Assembly (NCBI GenBank): GCA_027019265.1
Contig: JALUWX010000122.1
Coordinates: 1 to 64,000 of the forward strand
Reading direction: 5' to 3'
DNA from: Phycisphaerales bacterium
GTDB taxonomy: Bacteria > Planctomycetota > Phycisphaerae > Phycisphaerales > UBA1924
DNA length: 64,000 nucleotides
Shown: one piece after another, positions 33,178 to 41,707 of the stretch
How positions within the stretch are numbered: position 1 is the first letter of the stretch
Layout of the letters: each line of letters begins with the position of its first letter
Made by a program: the position numbers and the translations under genes
The notes under the pieces: model-generated
Seen by the model: the letters and a program-made list of their open reading frames with translations, nothing else
Database searches by the model: none
What the model was told of the DNA's origin: nothing

Positions 33178-33202
33178 GTGATCGTTTGAGGGGTGTGACA
33201 CG

Positions 33203-34168
33203 ATGGACCAGCAAGTCCAGCAGGAACTGATGATCTGGGGAGCGGCGATCCCGCTTGGGGTCGCCCTCCTCGTTCTGTTCGCGTTGTGGTTTATCCACGC
33301 GCGTCGTCAGGCGCTCGCTGAGGGTGATCCGGAGCTGGGCGCGGTTGCGGCGCGTCGGGTCGGTCCGAGGTTCGTGCTCCCGGTCCTGCTCGCGCTGGGG
33401 TTCATCGGCGCGAACTCGGCGCAGTATCCCGGGTTCGGGCTCGAGTGGTCCAACGTCAACGCGAATCGGCTCCCTCACGCGATGATCCTCGTCGCCGTGC
33501 TCGGATTGATCGAGGGGATCGTGAAGCTGCACACGCTGGTTGCGTTCCTCGCGCGGACGCTGGTGTACGGGGCGGTGTTCTGGATCCTGAGCTCGGGGTA
33601 CAAGAACAACGAATCGATCTTCGGATCGTCGTGGGATTTCTGGGGGTACGCCGCCCTCGCTTCGATGGGCGCGGCGCTGCTCGCGACGATCCACGAGGAG
33701 TCCTCGGAGCGCGGGCCGGGCTGGGTCGATGCGCTCGGGTGGCTCGGGGTGCTGGGCGCTTCGGGTCCGGTGCTGTTCTTCAACGGGTACGCTTCGGGTC
33801 CGATCGTGCTCGCTGGGGTGATGAGCGTGCTCGGCGCGGCGCTGCTGGTGTCGCTCGTGGTGAAGGACCTGCGTTTGTCGCGCGGCGGGGTCACGACGTT
33901 GGTGGGCGCGGCGCTGATCGTCGCGATCGGCGCGAGTGTGCACAGCGAGTACCGATCGCTCCCGGCGGCGCTGCTGCTGATCGGCGCGGCGAGCAGCGGG
34001 GCGCTTGTCCGCAGGGGTGGTCGGGTGACGGGGTACGTGGTGACCCGTGCGGCGATCGCGCTGCTGATGACCGGGACGGGCGGGGCGCTTGCGTATCACG
34101 CGCATACGGAAGCGGAAGCGGGTGCTCCGGACGAGTACGACCCGTACGCGGACTATGTGGACGAGTGA
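33203..34168 (+). CDS. Multi-pass membrane protein of unknown function
   Basis: This 321-residue protein has about eight hydrophobic segments: near residues 10-30, 52-70, 92-112, 113-132, 145-163, 172-212 (two helices), 225-245 and 270-300. The cytoplasmic or outer loops are short, and the C-terminus is acidic (DEYDPYADYVDE). A short polar stretch, SGYKNNESIFGSSWDFWGY, lies between helices in the middle. I see no catalytic or transport motif and no close family. It begins 25 bases after YceI and may belong to the same transcript. A GNAT gene follows after 15 bases. Confidence 0.65.
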   Translation: MDQQVQQELMIWGAAIPLGVALLVLFALWFIHARRQALAEGDPELGAVAARRVGPRFVLPVLLALGFIGANSAQYPGFGLEWSNVNANRLPHAMILVAVLGLIEGIVKLHTLVAFLARTLVYGAVFWILSSGYKNNESIFGSSWDFWGYAALASMGAALLATIHEESSERGPGWVDALGWLGVLGASGPVLFFNGYASGPIVLAGVMSVLGAALLVSLVVKDLRLSRGGVTTLVGAALIVAIGASVHSEYRSLPAALLLIGAASSGALVRRGGRVTGYVVTRAAIALLMTGTGGALAYHAHTEAEAGAPDEYDPYADYVDE

Positions 34169-34183
34169 TCTCTAGGATCACTC

Positions 34184-34783
34184 ATGGACATCCGGGATAT
34201 GGACAACGTGGTGATCCGCGCGGGGGAGCGCGTCGGGATCCGTCATCTCCGGGAGACGGACCGGGATGCGTACACGGCGCTGCGCGTGAACTCACGGGCG
34301 CACCTGGAGCCCTGGGAGCCGATCCCCCCGAGCGGGATGGATGTGTATTCGCCCGAGGTGTTCGATCGGGATTTCTCGATGACGGACACGGAGCGCGAGC
34401 AGCGCTTCGCGATTGTCAGGCTCAGCGATGGGGAGTTGCTGGGCCGGGTCGCGCTGGGGTGTATCGAGCGCGGGGTGTTTTTGAACGGACGGTTCGGGTA
34501 CTGGATCGGGGCTGACCATGCTGGGCAGGGGTACATGACGGAGGCGCTGACGCTGTGTGTGGCGCACGCGTTCGCGCCGATCGAGGACGGGGGGCTGGGG
34601 CTGCACCGGGTGTGCGCGAACATCCTCCCGAGGAACGTGGCTTCACGGAAGCTGCTCGAGCGCGTGGGGTTCGTGAAGGAGGGGTACTCGGAGAAGTACC
34701 TGCAGATCGGGGGGGTGTGGGAGGATCACGAGCGGTGGGGGATGACGGTGGAGCGGTGGGGGGACGATGAACGAGCTGGATGA
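34184..34783 (+). CDS. GNAT family N-acetyltransferase (RimJ/RimL type)
   Basis: This 199-residue protein resembles ribosomal-protein-alanine acetyltransferases. It has IRHLRETDRDAYTALRVNSR at the start. The acetyl-CoA-binding GYWIGADHAGQGYMTEALTL lies at residues 105-125, followed by HRVCANILPRNVASRKLLER, which carries the Asn-x-x-Ser typical of RimJ/RimL. The Gly-x-Gly loop AGQGYM fits the pyrophosphate site. Substrate not known. It overlaps the next gene by 17 bases, which suggests coupled translation. The membrane protein gene upstream ends 15 bases before the ATG at 34184, so the three may form an operon. Confidence 0.85.
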   Translation: MDIRDMDNVVIRAGERVGIRHLRETDRDAYTALRVNSRAHLEPWEPIPPSGMDVYSPEVFDRDFSMTDTEREQRFAIVRLSDGELLGRVALGCIERGVFLNGRFGYWIGADHAGQGYMTEALTLCVAHAFAPIEDGGLGLHRVCANILPRNVASRKLLERVGFVKEGYSEKYLQIGGVWEDHERWGMTVERWGDDERAG

Positions 34784-35531
34784 TCTGGTCAAGACCCGGT
34801 TTCTTTCCGATGTCGGCTCGGGCACGCTCCGGGTGCCTGTGCCGTTTGCCTATGGGGTGCAGGAGATCCCGGGGACGGGGCTGCGCTGTGTGGTCGTGTC
34901 CCGATCGAACTCGACGCTGCTCGGGATGGTGCTGGTGATGCTGCTGTTCGTCGGGGGTGGGGTCGGGTTGGTTGCGCTGTCCGCGCAGGGGTCGACCGGG
35001 CTCTCGAAGGATCAAGCGATCTGGATCGCGCTGTTGATGGTGGTGTTTGGGTTCATAGCCGTCGGGGTTTCGACGTTTCGGGTCGGTCGTCGTCGTCAGG
35101 TGACGATCGATCCCGCTCGGGAGCTCGTGTCCCGTGAGGACGGCATGACGGTTCACGATCGCGCATCGCCGGGGTGGATCGAGATCCAGCAATGCGAGCT
35201 TCGGTCACCGAAGCCGTCCTCGTACCATGCGAGCGCATGGCTCGTGATTTTCGGAGGGGCCTGGTTGCTGCGCGGGGGGAAGTATCCCACGGTTTGGATC
35301 GTGTCGATTTGTACCGAGGGGTTCCGTGAACGGGTCGGGGGGTTCAAGTGTTCGGAGATCGCGGAGCACTTCGCCGATGAGCTCGCGCGGGGCTCCGGGT
35401 TGTCGATCCTGGACAACGAGACGCGCGGGGTGGTGGTCGGTCAACGGATGTTTGGGTTCGGGGTTTCGGATCGACGGGTTGCTTCGAAGCCCAGACGCGC
35501 GAAGCCGATCGTGTTTGCGCTCAGCGAGTGA
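34767..35531 (+). CDS. Two-helix membrane protein of unknown function
   Basis: This 254-residue protein has a short hydrophilic head with beta character (residues 1-50), two hydrophobic helices (about 52-72 and 86-105) and a long cytoplasmic-looking domain rich in beta strands. That domain begins QVTIDPARELVSREDGMTV and includes another hydrophobic stretch (WLVIFGGAWLL). The layout recalls bacterial PH-like membrane proteins, but the match is weak. The gene overlaps the GNAT gene by 17 bases, and its stop codon at 35529-35531 abuts the stop of the convergent gene at 35532. I do not recognise a family. Confidence 0.6.
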   Translation: MNELDDLVKTRFLSDVGSGTLRVPVPFAYGVQEIPGTGLRCVVVSRSNSTLLGMVLVMLLFVGGGVGLVALSAQGSTGLSKDQAIWIALLMVVFGFIAVGVSTFRVGRRRQVTIDPARELVSREDGMTVHDRASPGWIEIQQCELRSPKPSSYHASAWLVIFGGAWLLRGGKYPTVWIVSICTEGFRERVGGFKCSEIAEHFADELARGSGLSILDNETRGVVVGQRMFGFGVSDRRVASKPRRAKPIVFALSE

Positions 35532-35966
35532 TCAGAGCCAGAGCAGCGCGAAGATGACCGCGCCAGCGCCGAGGGTGATGGTGATCGCGATCTGGATGGA
35601 CTTGATCGGGTTGAGATCATGGTCGTTGACGGATCGGATCATGATGATGTACGCGAAGACGGGCGCGCCGGTCCCCACGGTGAAGAGGGTCCCGAGCATG
35701 ATCGCTTTGAGATACCCGACGGCGCTCAGGAACCAGAGGTACTTGCCCTGGGGGACGAGCCGATCGAAGGCCCAGGGCGCGATCATCACGAGCAGCGCGA
35801 GCGCCATGATGATGGGGATCCCGAGGATGACCTTGTCGAGCGCGGGGCTGCGCCCGTCGAAGAGGAGGGCGCGGTCCGGGTGCCCGCACTCGGGGCAATC
35901 GAGGGTGTGGTGGATCCCCTTGAGGTTGTAATCGCACTTGGCGCAGCGCGGCTTGGTGAGGGGCAT
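35532..35966 (-). CDS. Small zinc-ribbon membrane protein
   Basis: This 144-residue protein has an N-terminal four-cysteine zinc ribbon (CAKCDYNLKG and CPECG, residues 8-29). Three hydrophobic helices follow, around 48-68, 75-98 and 120-142. The overall design (ribbon then membrane helices) is close to the protein at 15497-15985 and shares the ribbon with the protein at 3386-4066. Function unknown. Its stop codon directly abuts that of the convergent gene, with no room for a terminator. The ATG at 35966 begins MPLTKPRCAKC. Confidence 0.72.
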   Translation of the reverse strand: MPLTKPRCAKCDYNLKGIHHTLDCPECGHPDRALLFDGRSPALDKVILGIPIIMALALLVMIAPWAFDRLVPQGKYLWFLSAVGYLKAIMLGTLFTVGTGAPVFAYIIMIRSVNDHDLNPIKSIQIAITITLGAGAVIFALLWL

Positions 35967-35999
35967 GGATCAACGGTACGTCACACACCGGGCACGGGT

Positions 36000-37355
36000 T
36001 CAGGGACAGCCGGCCGCGAAGTCATCAAGGAAGGCGGAGAGATCGAAGAAATCGAAGGAGCCGTCGGTGTTGAAGTCGGCGAATGGGTCCTGATTCGCGA
36101 GTGCGGTGAGGAATGCGGAGAGATCGAAGAAGTCCAGGGTGCCGTCGCCGGTGAGGTCGGGGATGCAGTCTGGGATTGCGTAGAGGTACGCCGAGCCGGA
36201 GCCGGAGCCGTTGTCGTCGTCGAGGGGTGCCGCGACCAGTGCCGTGGAGCCGCTGATGGCAACGGAAGAGCCGAAGCGATCAGACTCCGCGCCGTCTGCG
36301 GGGAGGAGCTTGGCGATCTGTTGTCCGGTGGTGGTGTCGAAGAGGTACGCCGAGCCGGAGGACGCACCGTTGTCGTCGTCTGATTGAGCGCCGATCATGG
36401 CGGTGGTGCCGCTGATGGCGACGGAGAGGCCGAACTCGTCACCCACTGCGCCGTCTGCGGGGAGGAGCTTGGCGAGTTGCTGTCCTGTGGTGGTGTCGAA
36501 GAGGTACGCTGAGCCGGAGTCGGTGCCGTTGTCGTCGTCGCCGGGAGCGCCGACGAGGGTTGTGGTGCCGCTGATGGCGACAGAGAAGCCGAAGAAATCC
36601 AAGGCGGCGCCATCTGCCGGGAGGAGTTTGGCGATCTGTTGTCCGGCGGTGGTGTCGAAGAGGTACGCCGAGCCTGACCGGTCTCCGTTGTCGTCGTCCA
36701 AGAATGCCCCGACGAGGGCGGTGGTGCCGCTGAGGGCGACGGAGGAGCCGAAGTCATCATTCGCCGCGCCGTCAGCGGGGAGGAGCTTGGCGAGTTGCTG
36801 TCCTGTGGTGGTGTCGAAGAGGTACGCCGAGCCCGATTGGGAGCCGTTGTCGTCGTCGCCGGGAGCCCCGACCAGGGCGGTGCTGCCGCTGATGGCGACG
36901 GAGAATCCGAAGTCGTCACCCGCTGCGCCGTCAGCGGGGAGGAGCTTGGCGATCTGTTGGCCGGTGGTGGTGTCGAAGAGGTATGCCGACCCGGATCCGG
37001 ATCCACTCCAAGCGCCGACGAGGGCTGTGGTGCCGCTGACGGCGATGGCGTAGCCGAAATAATCAGCCACCGCGCCGTCCTCTGGGAGGAGTTTGGCGAT
37101 CTGCTGGCCGGTGGTGGTGTCGAAGAGGTACGCCGATCCGGAAAGGGCGCCGTTGTCGTCGTCGAAGGGAGCCCCGGTCAGGGCGGTGGTGCCGCTGAGG
37201 GCGACGGAGAAGCCGAAGTTGTTCGTTGCAGCGCCATCGGTGGGGAGGAGCTTGGCGTCCTCGTTGAGCACCTGGCCCACAGCGGGCATGGCAAGCATGG
37301 TGGACAGAGAGATCGCGGCGAGCGCGGAACGGTGGGTGGGTGTGTGGAACTTCAC
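36000..37355 (-). CDS. Secreted seven-repeat FG-GAP beta-propeller with a double dockerin-like tail
   Basis: This 451-residue protein has a signal peptide (AAISLSTMLAMPAVGQ) followed by seven tandem repeats of about 53 residues. Each has the form AKLLPADGAxxDxFGxSVAI, SGTTALVGAP, DDDNG and SGSAYLFDTTTGQQ. This is the FG-GAP propeller repeat, with Asp-rich Ca loops, and seven copies would close one propeller. A tail of about 60 residues holds two EF-hand-like motifs (DLTGDGTLDFFDLSAFLTAL and DFNTDGSFDFFDLSAFLDDF) ending in Gly-Cys-Pro, as in GC-type dockerin proteins of planctomycetes. GTG at 37355 follows TAAGGA by seven bases and starts the signal peptide, and the 23 residues before it are rejected. 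The ligand is unknown. Confidence 0.85.
   Translation of the reverse strand: MKFHTPTHRSALAAISLSTMLAMPAVGQVLNEDAKLLPTDGAATNNFGFSVALSGTTALTGAPFDDDNGALSGSAYLFDTTTGQQIAKLLPEDGAVADYFGYAIAVSGTTALVGAWSGSGSGSAYLFDTTTGQQIAKLLPADGAAGDDFGFSVAISGSTALVGAPGDDDNGSQSGSAYLFDTTTGQQLAKLLPADGAANDDFGSSVALSGTTALVGAFLDDDNGDRSGSAYLFDTTAGQQIAKLLPADGAALDFFGFSVAISGTTTLVGAPGDDDNGTDSGSAYLFDTTTGQQLAKLLPADGAVGDEFGLSVAISGTTAMIGAQSDDDNGASSGSAYLFDTTTGQQIAKLLPADGAESDRFGSSVAISGSTALVAAPLDDDNGSGSGSAYLYAIPDCIPDLTGDGTLDFFDLSAFLTALANQDPFADFNTDGSFDFFDLSAFLDDFAAGCP
36180..37260 (-). repeat. DNA-level tandem repeat of about 159 bases encoding the FG-GAP blades
   Basis: The same coding unit recurs seven times across this stretch. Units containing the DDDNG loop are 159 bases long, and one unit is shorter because its loop is SGSGSGS. 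Conserved blocks include GGGGAGGAGCTTGGCGA and TGTCGAAGAGGTACGC, nearly identical between copies. Near identity at the DNA level suggests recent duplication or gene conversion. Confidence 0.85.
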
Positions 37356-37547
37356 GAGGCGATCCTTACTTCTCAAAAGCAATGTATGGATCCCTGGTGT
37401 AAACCACTCAGACGATGAACGCAAGCACGATCCGGAGCTTGAACGTGAATTTGACCTCGAATGGGGACGTCAGGGTCGGCGTTGTGGTTGCGTTGGGTTG
37501 TGTCCAGGATCATGCGGGTGCCGGGGGCGGCGCTCGCATGAGAATCC

Positions 37548-39110
37548 TCATTCCCACTCGATGGTGGCCGGGGGCTTGCTCGAGATGTCGTAGACGACCC
37601 GGTTGATCCCTCGGACCTCGTTGATGATCCGGGTGGAGATCCGCGCGAGGACGTCGTAGGGGATCCGCGCCCAGTCGGCCGTCATGAAGTCCTGGGTTTC
37701 GACGGCCCGGAGCGCGACGACGCGCTCGTAGGTTCTGCCGTCGCCCATGACCCCCACGCTCTGGATCGGGAGGAGGACGGCGAAGACCTGGCTGGTCTTT
37801 CGGTACAGCCCGGCGGCGACGATCTCTTCGAGGAGGATTTCGTCGGCGTCTCTCAGGATCTCGAGCTTGTCTTCCGTGATGTCCCCGAGGACACGGACGG
37901 CGAGACCCGGGCCGGGGAAGGGGTGTCTCCAGACGATGGAATCGGGGACCCCGAGGACGGTGCCCAGGGCGCGGACCTCGTCTTTGAAGAGCTCACGCAC
38001 GGGCTCGACGAGCTCGAAGCCCAGCTCTTCGGGGAGGCCTCCGACGTTGTGGTGGAGCTTGATGTTGGCGCTGTTCCCGGAGTGACCGTGCCCGGACTCG
38101 ATGACGTCGGGGTAGAGGGTGCCCTGCGCGAGGAACTCGGCGTCGTCGATATCCTCGGCCGCTTCTTTGAAGACGTCGATGAATCGGTGCCCGATGCGCC
38201 GGCGCTTCTCCTGGGGATCGGTGATGTCCTTGAGGTCGTCGAGGAAGGCCTTGCTCGCATCGACGACGCGCAGGTCGATGTGGAAGTGGTCCCGGAAGGT
38301 GTGCTCGACGAGGTCGCGTTCCTTTTTGCGGAGGAGCCCGTTGTCCACGAAGACACAGGTGAGCTGGTCCCCGATCGCTTTGTGGAGGAGGGCGGCGACA
38401 ACGCTCGAATCGACCCCTCCTGAGAGCCCGCAGATGACGCGCTTGTTCCCGACCCGTTCTTTGATGACGCGCGCCTGTTCGTCGGCGAAGTCGGACATCT
38501 TCCAGAGCCCTTTGCACTTGCAGATCTCGTAGAGGAAGTTGCGGATGAGGTCCGGGCCGTGGAGGGTGTGGGTGACTTCGGGGTGGAACTGGACACCGAG
38601 GAAGGTGAGGTCGGGGTCGGTGGAGTGGACGGCGGCGTAGGGGCAGGACTCGGTGGACGCGACGGATTCGAGGTGCGCTTGTCCGAGGTTCTCGATCTGA
38701 TCGCCGTGGGACATCCAGACCTGGGTGGATTCGGGGACGGCGTTGAAGAAGCCCTCGGCGGGGTTGTCGATGGTGAGCATCGCGCGGCCGAACTCTCGGT
38801 GGTGCGCTTTGTGGACGGATGCGCCGAGGAGCTTGCAGGAGAGCTGCATCCCGTAGCAGATCCCGAGGACGGGGATCCCGAGCTTGAGGATGTCGGGGTG
38901 CATGGTGGGGGCGCCCTCGTCGGTGACTGAGGAGGGGCCGCCGGAGAGGATGATCCCCTTGGGGTTCATCGCGCGGAGTTCTTCGGGGGCAATGTCCGCG
39001 CGGACGAGGACGGAGTAGACCCCCGAGTCGCGGACGCGCCGACAGATGAGCTGCGCGGTCTGGGATCCGAAATCGAGGACCGGGACGACTTCGTCGTGGA
39101 TCATGTGCAT
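37548..39110 (-). CDS. guaA: GMP synthase (glutamine-hydrolysing)
   Basis: This 520-residue enzyme turns XMP, ATP and glutamine into GMP. The N-terminal class I amidotransferase has [11 protein letters not shown], the nucleophile Cys85 in LGICYGMQL, and FHPEVTHT with the catalytic His and Glu. The ATP-pyrophosphatase domain has [14 protein letters not shown] around residue 233. The dimerisation domain ends in KPPATIEWE, the standard C-terminus of GuaA. The two ATG codons at 39110 and 39104 are both possible starts (MHMIHDE); the first is used. It is monocistronic, and the intergenic region upstream holds no obvious purine riboswitch. Confidence 0.96.
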   Translation of the reverse strand: MHMIHDEVVPVLDFGSQTAQLICRRVRDSGVYSVLVRADIAPEELRAMNPKGIILSGGPSSVTDEGAPTMHPDILKLGIPVLGICYGMQLSCKLLGASVHKAHHREFGRAMLTIDNPAEGFFNAVPESTQVWMSHGDQIENLGQAHLESVASTESCPYAAVHSTDPDLTFLGVQFHPEVTHTLHGPDLIRNFLYEICKCKGLWKMSDFADEQARVIKERVGNKRVICGLSGGVDSSVVAALLHKAIGDQLTCVFVDNGLLRKKERDLVEHTFRDHFHIDLRVVDASKAFLDDLKDITDPQEKRRRIGHRFIDVFKEAAEDIDDAEFLAQGTLYPDVIESGHGHSGNSANIKLHHNVGGLPEELGFELVEPVRELFKDEVRALGTVLGVPDSIVWRHPFPGPGLAVRVLGDITEDKLEILRDADEILLEEIVAAGLYRKTSQVFAVLLPIQSVGVMGDGRTYERVVALRAVETQDFMTADWARIPYDVLARISTRIINEVRGINRVVYDISSKPPATIEWE

Positions 39111-39310
39111 GGTGCTGGGTCCGGAGCCGGGCGCGTGTTTGCGCGATCTTTGGTGTGGGGGCGATGATCGGATCCCCCGCGCGGCGCGGGGGGGACTGTA
39201 GGCGCGGGGTGAGCGGGCACTAATGGAGGATTGGGGGGGAACTGTGGGTGGTAGGGGGGTCGGGTTGTGCGGATCGCACGGGGAGGGCGAGGGTCGTATA
39301 TGATCCGCGC

Positions 39311-39778
39311 ATGTCGCGAATCAGCGAATATTGGATCCGGGGTGGCGCGTTTGCGATGTTCGCGATGGGTGTGTCGATCGTTGGCGGGTGTTTTCCCGAC
39401 CAACCCGTGTCGTTCGACTCCCCTGCGCCGACGAAACGATTGGACGCGATCGCCCGTGCCTCGGAGGATACGGACAGCGAGACCCTCGAGAAGCTGGTTC
39501 AGAAACTCGGGTCCACGGACCCGGCGGAGCGGATGCTCGCGATCCGGGCGCTGGAGCGCCGGGAGGGGACGACCCTCGGGTACGACCACGCGGCTCCCGC
39601 TTGGGAGCGCCTCGAAGCAATCGAGCGATGGCGCGAGCGTTTGGGTATGGATGATGAGGAAGGCCGGAGCCAGGACGGTGAGGGGACGGAAGCGATGGGG
39701 TTCTCGGACCCTGAAGCGGAGGGCAACGGATCGCCGACAATGACTTCGGACACCGGTTCGGCGAGGGCCGACGGCTGA
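39311..39778 (+). CDS. Small lipoprotein with a HEAT-like stretch
   Basis: This 155-residue protein has a lipobox-type signal peptide (VSIVGGC, Cys27) and so should be anchored to a membrane on the outer side. Its middle (about residues 55-110: [20 protein letters not shown], then [16 protein letters not shown]) has the helix-turn-helix rhythm of a single HEAT-like repeat. The tail is acidic and Ser/Gly/Thr-rich ([20 protein letters not shown]). Function unknown. The ATG at 39311 is preferred over the longer frame to 39248 because it opens the signal peptide. An RsbW-like kinase gene follows 65 bases later. Confidence 0.65.
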   Translation: MSRISEYWIRGGAFAMFAMGVSIVGGCFPDQPVSFDSPAPTKRLDAIARASEDTDSETLEKLVQKLGSTDPAERMLAIRALERREGTTLGYDHAAPAWERLEAIERWRERLGMDDEEGRSQDGEGTEAMGFSDPEAEGNGSPTMTSDTGSARADG

Positions 39779-39843
39779 AAACCGATCCGATCGCGTTCTG
39801 GGGACGTACAGACCCGGAACGCCGCACATGAGGCAGCACACGC

Positions 39844-40347
39844 ATGAGCGAAACGAATCCGCCGATCAAGATCGAGCTCGTCTCGGACCCGATGTACCTG
39901 TGCGGGGCGCGGGAGCTGGTGTCGTGTATCGCGCATCGGATCGGGTTCGACGACATGGAGTGCTCGAAGATCGCGTTGGCCGTTGATGAGGCGATGTGCA
40001 ACGTGATCCGTCACGGGTACGAACGCGCGACGGACAAACCGATCTGGGTGACGATCACGCCGCTGAGCGAGAGCGACGAGTCGTTCGGAGGGATCGAGAT
40101 CGTGATCGAGGACGAGGCGAAGCAGATCGAGCCGACGGCGATCAAGGGGCGCGAGCTCGAGGACATCCGTCCGGGGGGGCTGGGGGTGCACATCATCCGT
40201 GAGGTGATGGACTCGGTGGTGTTCGAGAAGCGGGAGACGGTGGGGATGCGGCTGACGATGCAGAAGCGTGCGGATCGTCCGGAGGAAGCGCCCCGGATCT
40301 CGTCGAGATCGTCGTGCCCGATTCCCGCCGAGCGTCGTGTTTCCTGA
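39844..40347 (+). CDS. RsbW-like anti-sigma factor / serine-protein kinase
   Basis: This 167-residue protein is a GHKL-type HATPase of the RsbW/SpoIIAB family, which bind a sigma factor or phosphorylate STAS-domain antagonists. The N box is KIALAVDEAMCNVIRHGY (Asn53), and the lid and G2 box are RPGGLGVHIIREVMDSV. The G1 box reads EDEAKQIEP: the Asp at residue 90 is kept, but the usual Gly of DxGxx is Ala92, a variation that may weaken ATP binding. A Ser/Arg/Pro-rich tail of about 20 residues is added. A STAS-domain gene lies about 95 bases downstream on the same strand, so the two are likely partners. Confidence 0.82.
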   Translation: MSETNPPIKIELVSDPMYLCGARELVSCIAHRIGFDDMECSKIALAVDEAMCNVIRHGYERATDKPIWVTITPLSESDESFGGIEIVIEDEAKQIEPTAIKGRELEDIRPGGLGVHIIREVMDSVVFEKRETVGMRLTMQKRADRPEEAPRISSRSSCPIPAERRVS

Positions 40348-40443
40348 ATAGGATGGGGTTGTGGTGTCCGATGGTGTGGGCACACGGGACGATCACAGCA
40401 TGTGCGCGAGCGACCGATCGCGGCGAGAGCGGGCGGGTTTCCA

Positions 40444-40788
40444 TTGAGCAACGACAACTTCATCGATATCGAGCATCCGGAGAGCGGCGTTTGCGTCGTG
40501 ATCCCCCGTCATGACGTGGATATGAGCCGATCCCCGATCCTCCGGAGCGCGATCAAGGACGAGATGGGATCCGGGCTTTCGAAGATGATCGTGGATCTGG
40601 GGGATGTCCAGTACATGGACTCGTCCGGGCTCGCGACCCTGGTCGAAGCGATGCGGGGCGCCAAGAACGCGAACGTGTCGTTGTATCTCGCTTCGATGAA
40701 CGCGAAGGTCCGCGCGATCTTCGAGATCGCGAAGCTCGATGCGTTCTTCTCGATCGTGGACTCACGCGACGAGGCGCTCAGCGCCTGA
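40444..40788 (+). CDS. STAS-domain protein (anti-sigma factor antagonist or MlaB type)
   Basis: This 114-residue protein is a single STAS domain. The phosphoacceptor loop YMDSSGLATLVEAM has Ser60 at the position phosphorylated in SpoIIAA and RsbV. It could be the antagonist of the RsbW-like protein upstream. Since a MlaE permease follows after 61 bases, it could equally be MlaB, the STAS subunit of the Mla lipid ABC transporter. The start is uncertain: TTG at 40444 gives a natural MSNDNFIDIEHP beginning, while GTG at 40402 would add 14 residues. No ribosome-binding site decides the choice. Confidence 0.75.
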   Translation: MSNDNFIDIEHPESGVCVVIPRHDVDMSRSPILRSAIKDEMGSGLSKMIVDLGDVQYMDSSGLATLVEAMRGAKNANVSLYLASMNAKVRAIFEIAKLDAFFSIVDSRDEALSA

Positions 40789-40849
40789 GCACGCGCGGGG
40801 TGGGGGGGTGACTGGACAAACCCCGCGCGACCTGCGACACTGACTGAAC

Positions 40850-41707
40850 ATGGACGCCCAGCGCGATCAACCCGGCAAGAAGGTCCCGATCCTGGCGCTG
40901 ATCGCGCTGTACCCGATCGGGCTCATCGGTCGGCGGGCGCGGGGGATCTCGGGTCACACGGGGGAGGTGTTCTATCTCCTGTCCGAAGCGACGAAGTGGC
41001 TCTACCGGGGGTTCACGACGAAGAAGTACCGTCTCGGGAAGAGCGCGATCATCTCCCAGGTGGTGCGGATCGGGGTCCGTTCGATTTTCATCGTGTCGAT
41101 TGTTTCGGGCGCTGTGGGGTTGATCCTCGCGCTCCAGCTCGCGCCGCCGCTCGATGAGTTCGGTCAGCGCGACAAGATCGCGAACATCATCGCGGTCGCG
41201 ATCCTGCGCGAGCTCGGGCCGCTGATCGGGGCGATCGTGCTCACGGGGTTCGCCGGCGCGTCGATCGCGGCGGAGATCGGGACGATGGTGGTCTCCGAGG
41301 AGATCGAAGCGCTCGAGGCGCACGCGCTGAACCCGGTCCGGTTCCTCGTGGTCCCCCGGGTGCTCGCGAGCACGATCTCGATGACGTGTCTGGGGGTGAT
41401 CTCGAGCTTTGTCGCGATTCTTGCGTCGTTGCTCATCTCGACCACGGTCCTGGGGATCCCTCAGGAGACGTATATCGACAACATGCTCCAGCAAGCGAAG
41501 CAGGTGGACTTCTGGACGGGTGTCGCGAAGGGCGGGGTGTTCGGGACGCTGATCGGGATCATCGCGTGCGCGAACGGGCTCCAGGTGACGGGCGGGGCGG
41601 CCGGGGTCGGTCGCGCGACGACCTACACGGTGGTCGAGTGTGTCGTCGCGATCGTGTTCGCGGACCTCGTGTTCACGGCGATCTTCTTCGCGCTCGAGCT
41701 GTTCTGA
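40850..41707 (+). CDS. mlaE: ABC transporter permease, MlaE family
   Basis: This 285-residue protein has the MlaE fold. About five hydrophobic segments follow a short basic head. The family motifs are present: LALQLAPPLDEFGQ and AILRELGPLIGAIVLTGFAG near residues 85-145, then VVPRVLASTISM and TGVAKGGVFGTLIGIIAC. MlaE permeases move lipids or sterols across the inner membrane together with MlaF, MlaD and MlaB. Only MlaE and the STAS gene are nearby; no MlaF ATPase or MlaD is in this window. The ATG at 40850 gives a basic cytoplasmic head. The stop codon abuts the convergent UbiA gene. Confidence 0.88.
   Translation: MDAQRDQPGKKVPILALIALYPIGLIGRRARGISGHTGEVFYLLSEATKWLYRGFTTKKYRLGKSAIISQVVRIGVRSIFIVSIVSGAVGLILALQLAPPLDEFGQRDKIANIIAVAILRELGPLIGAIVLTGFAGASIAAEIGTMVVSEEIEALEAHALNPVRFLVVPRVLASTISMTCLGVISSFVAILASLLISTTVLGIPQETYIDNMLQQAKQVDFWTGVAKGGVFGTLIGIIACANGLQVTGGAAGVGRATTYTVVECVVAIVFADLVFTAIFFALELF

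Noticed and set aside
36180..37260. Regular repeats that might suggest a CRISPR array
   Set aside because: The period is about 159 bases, the repeats are coding with FG-GAP motifs, and there are no short unique spacers.
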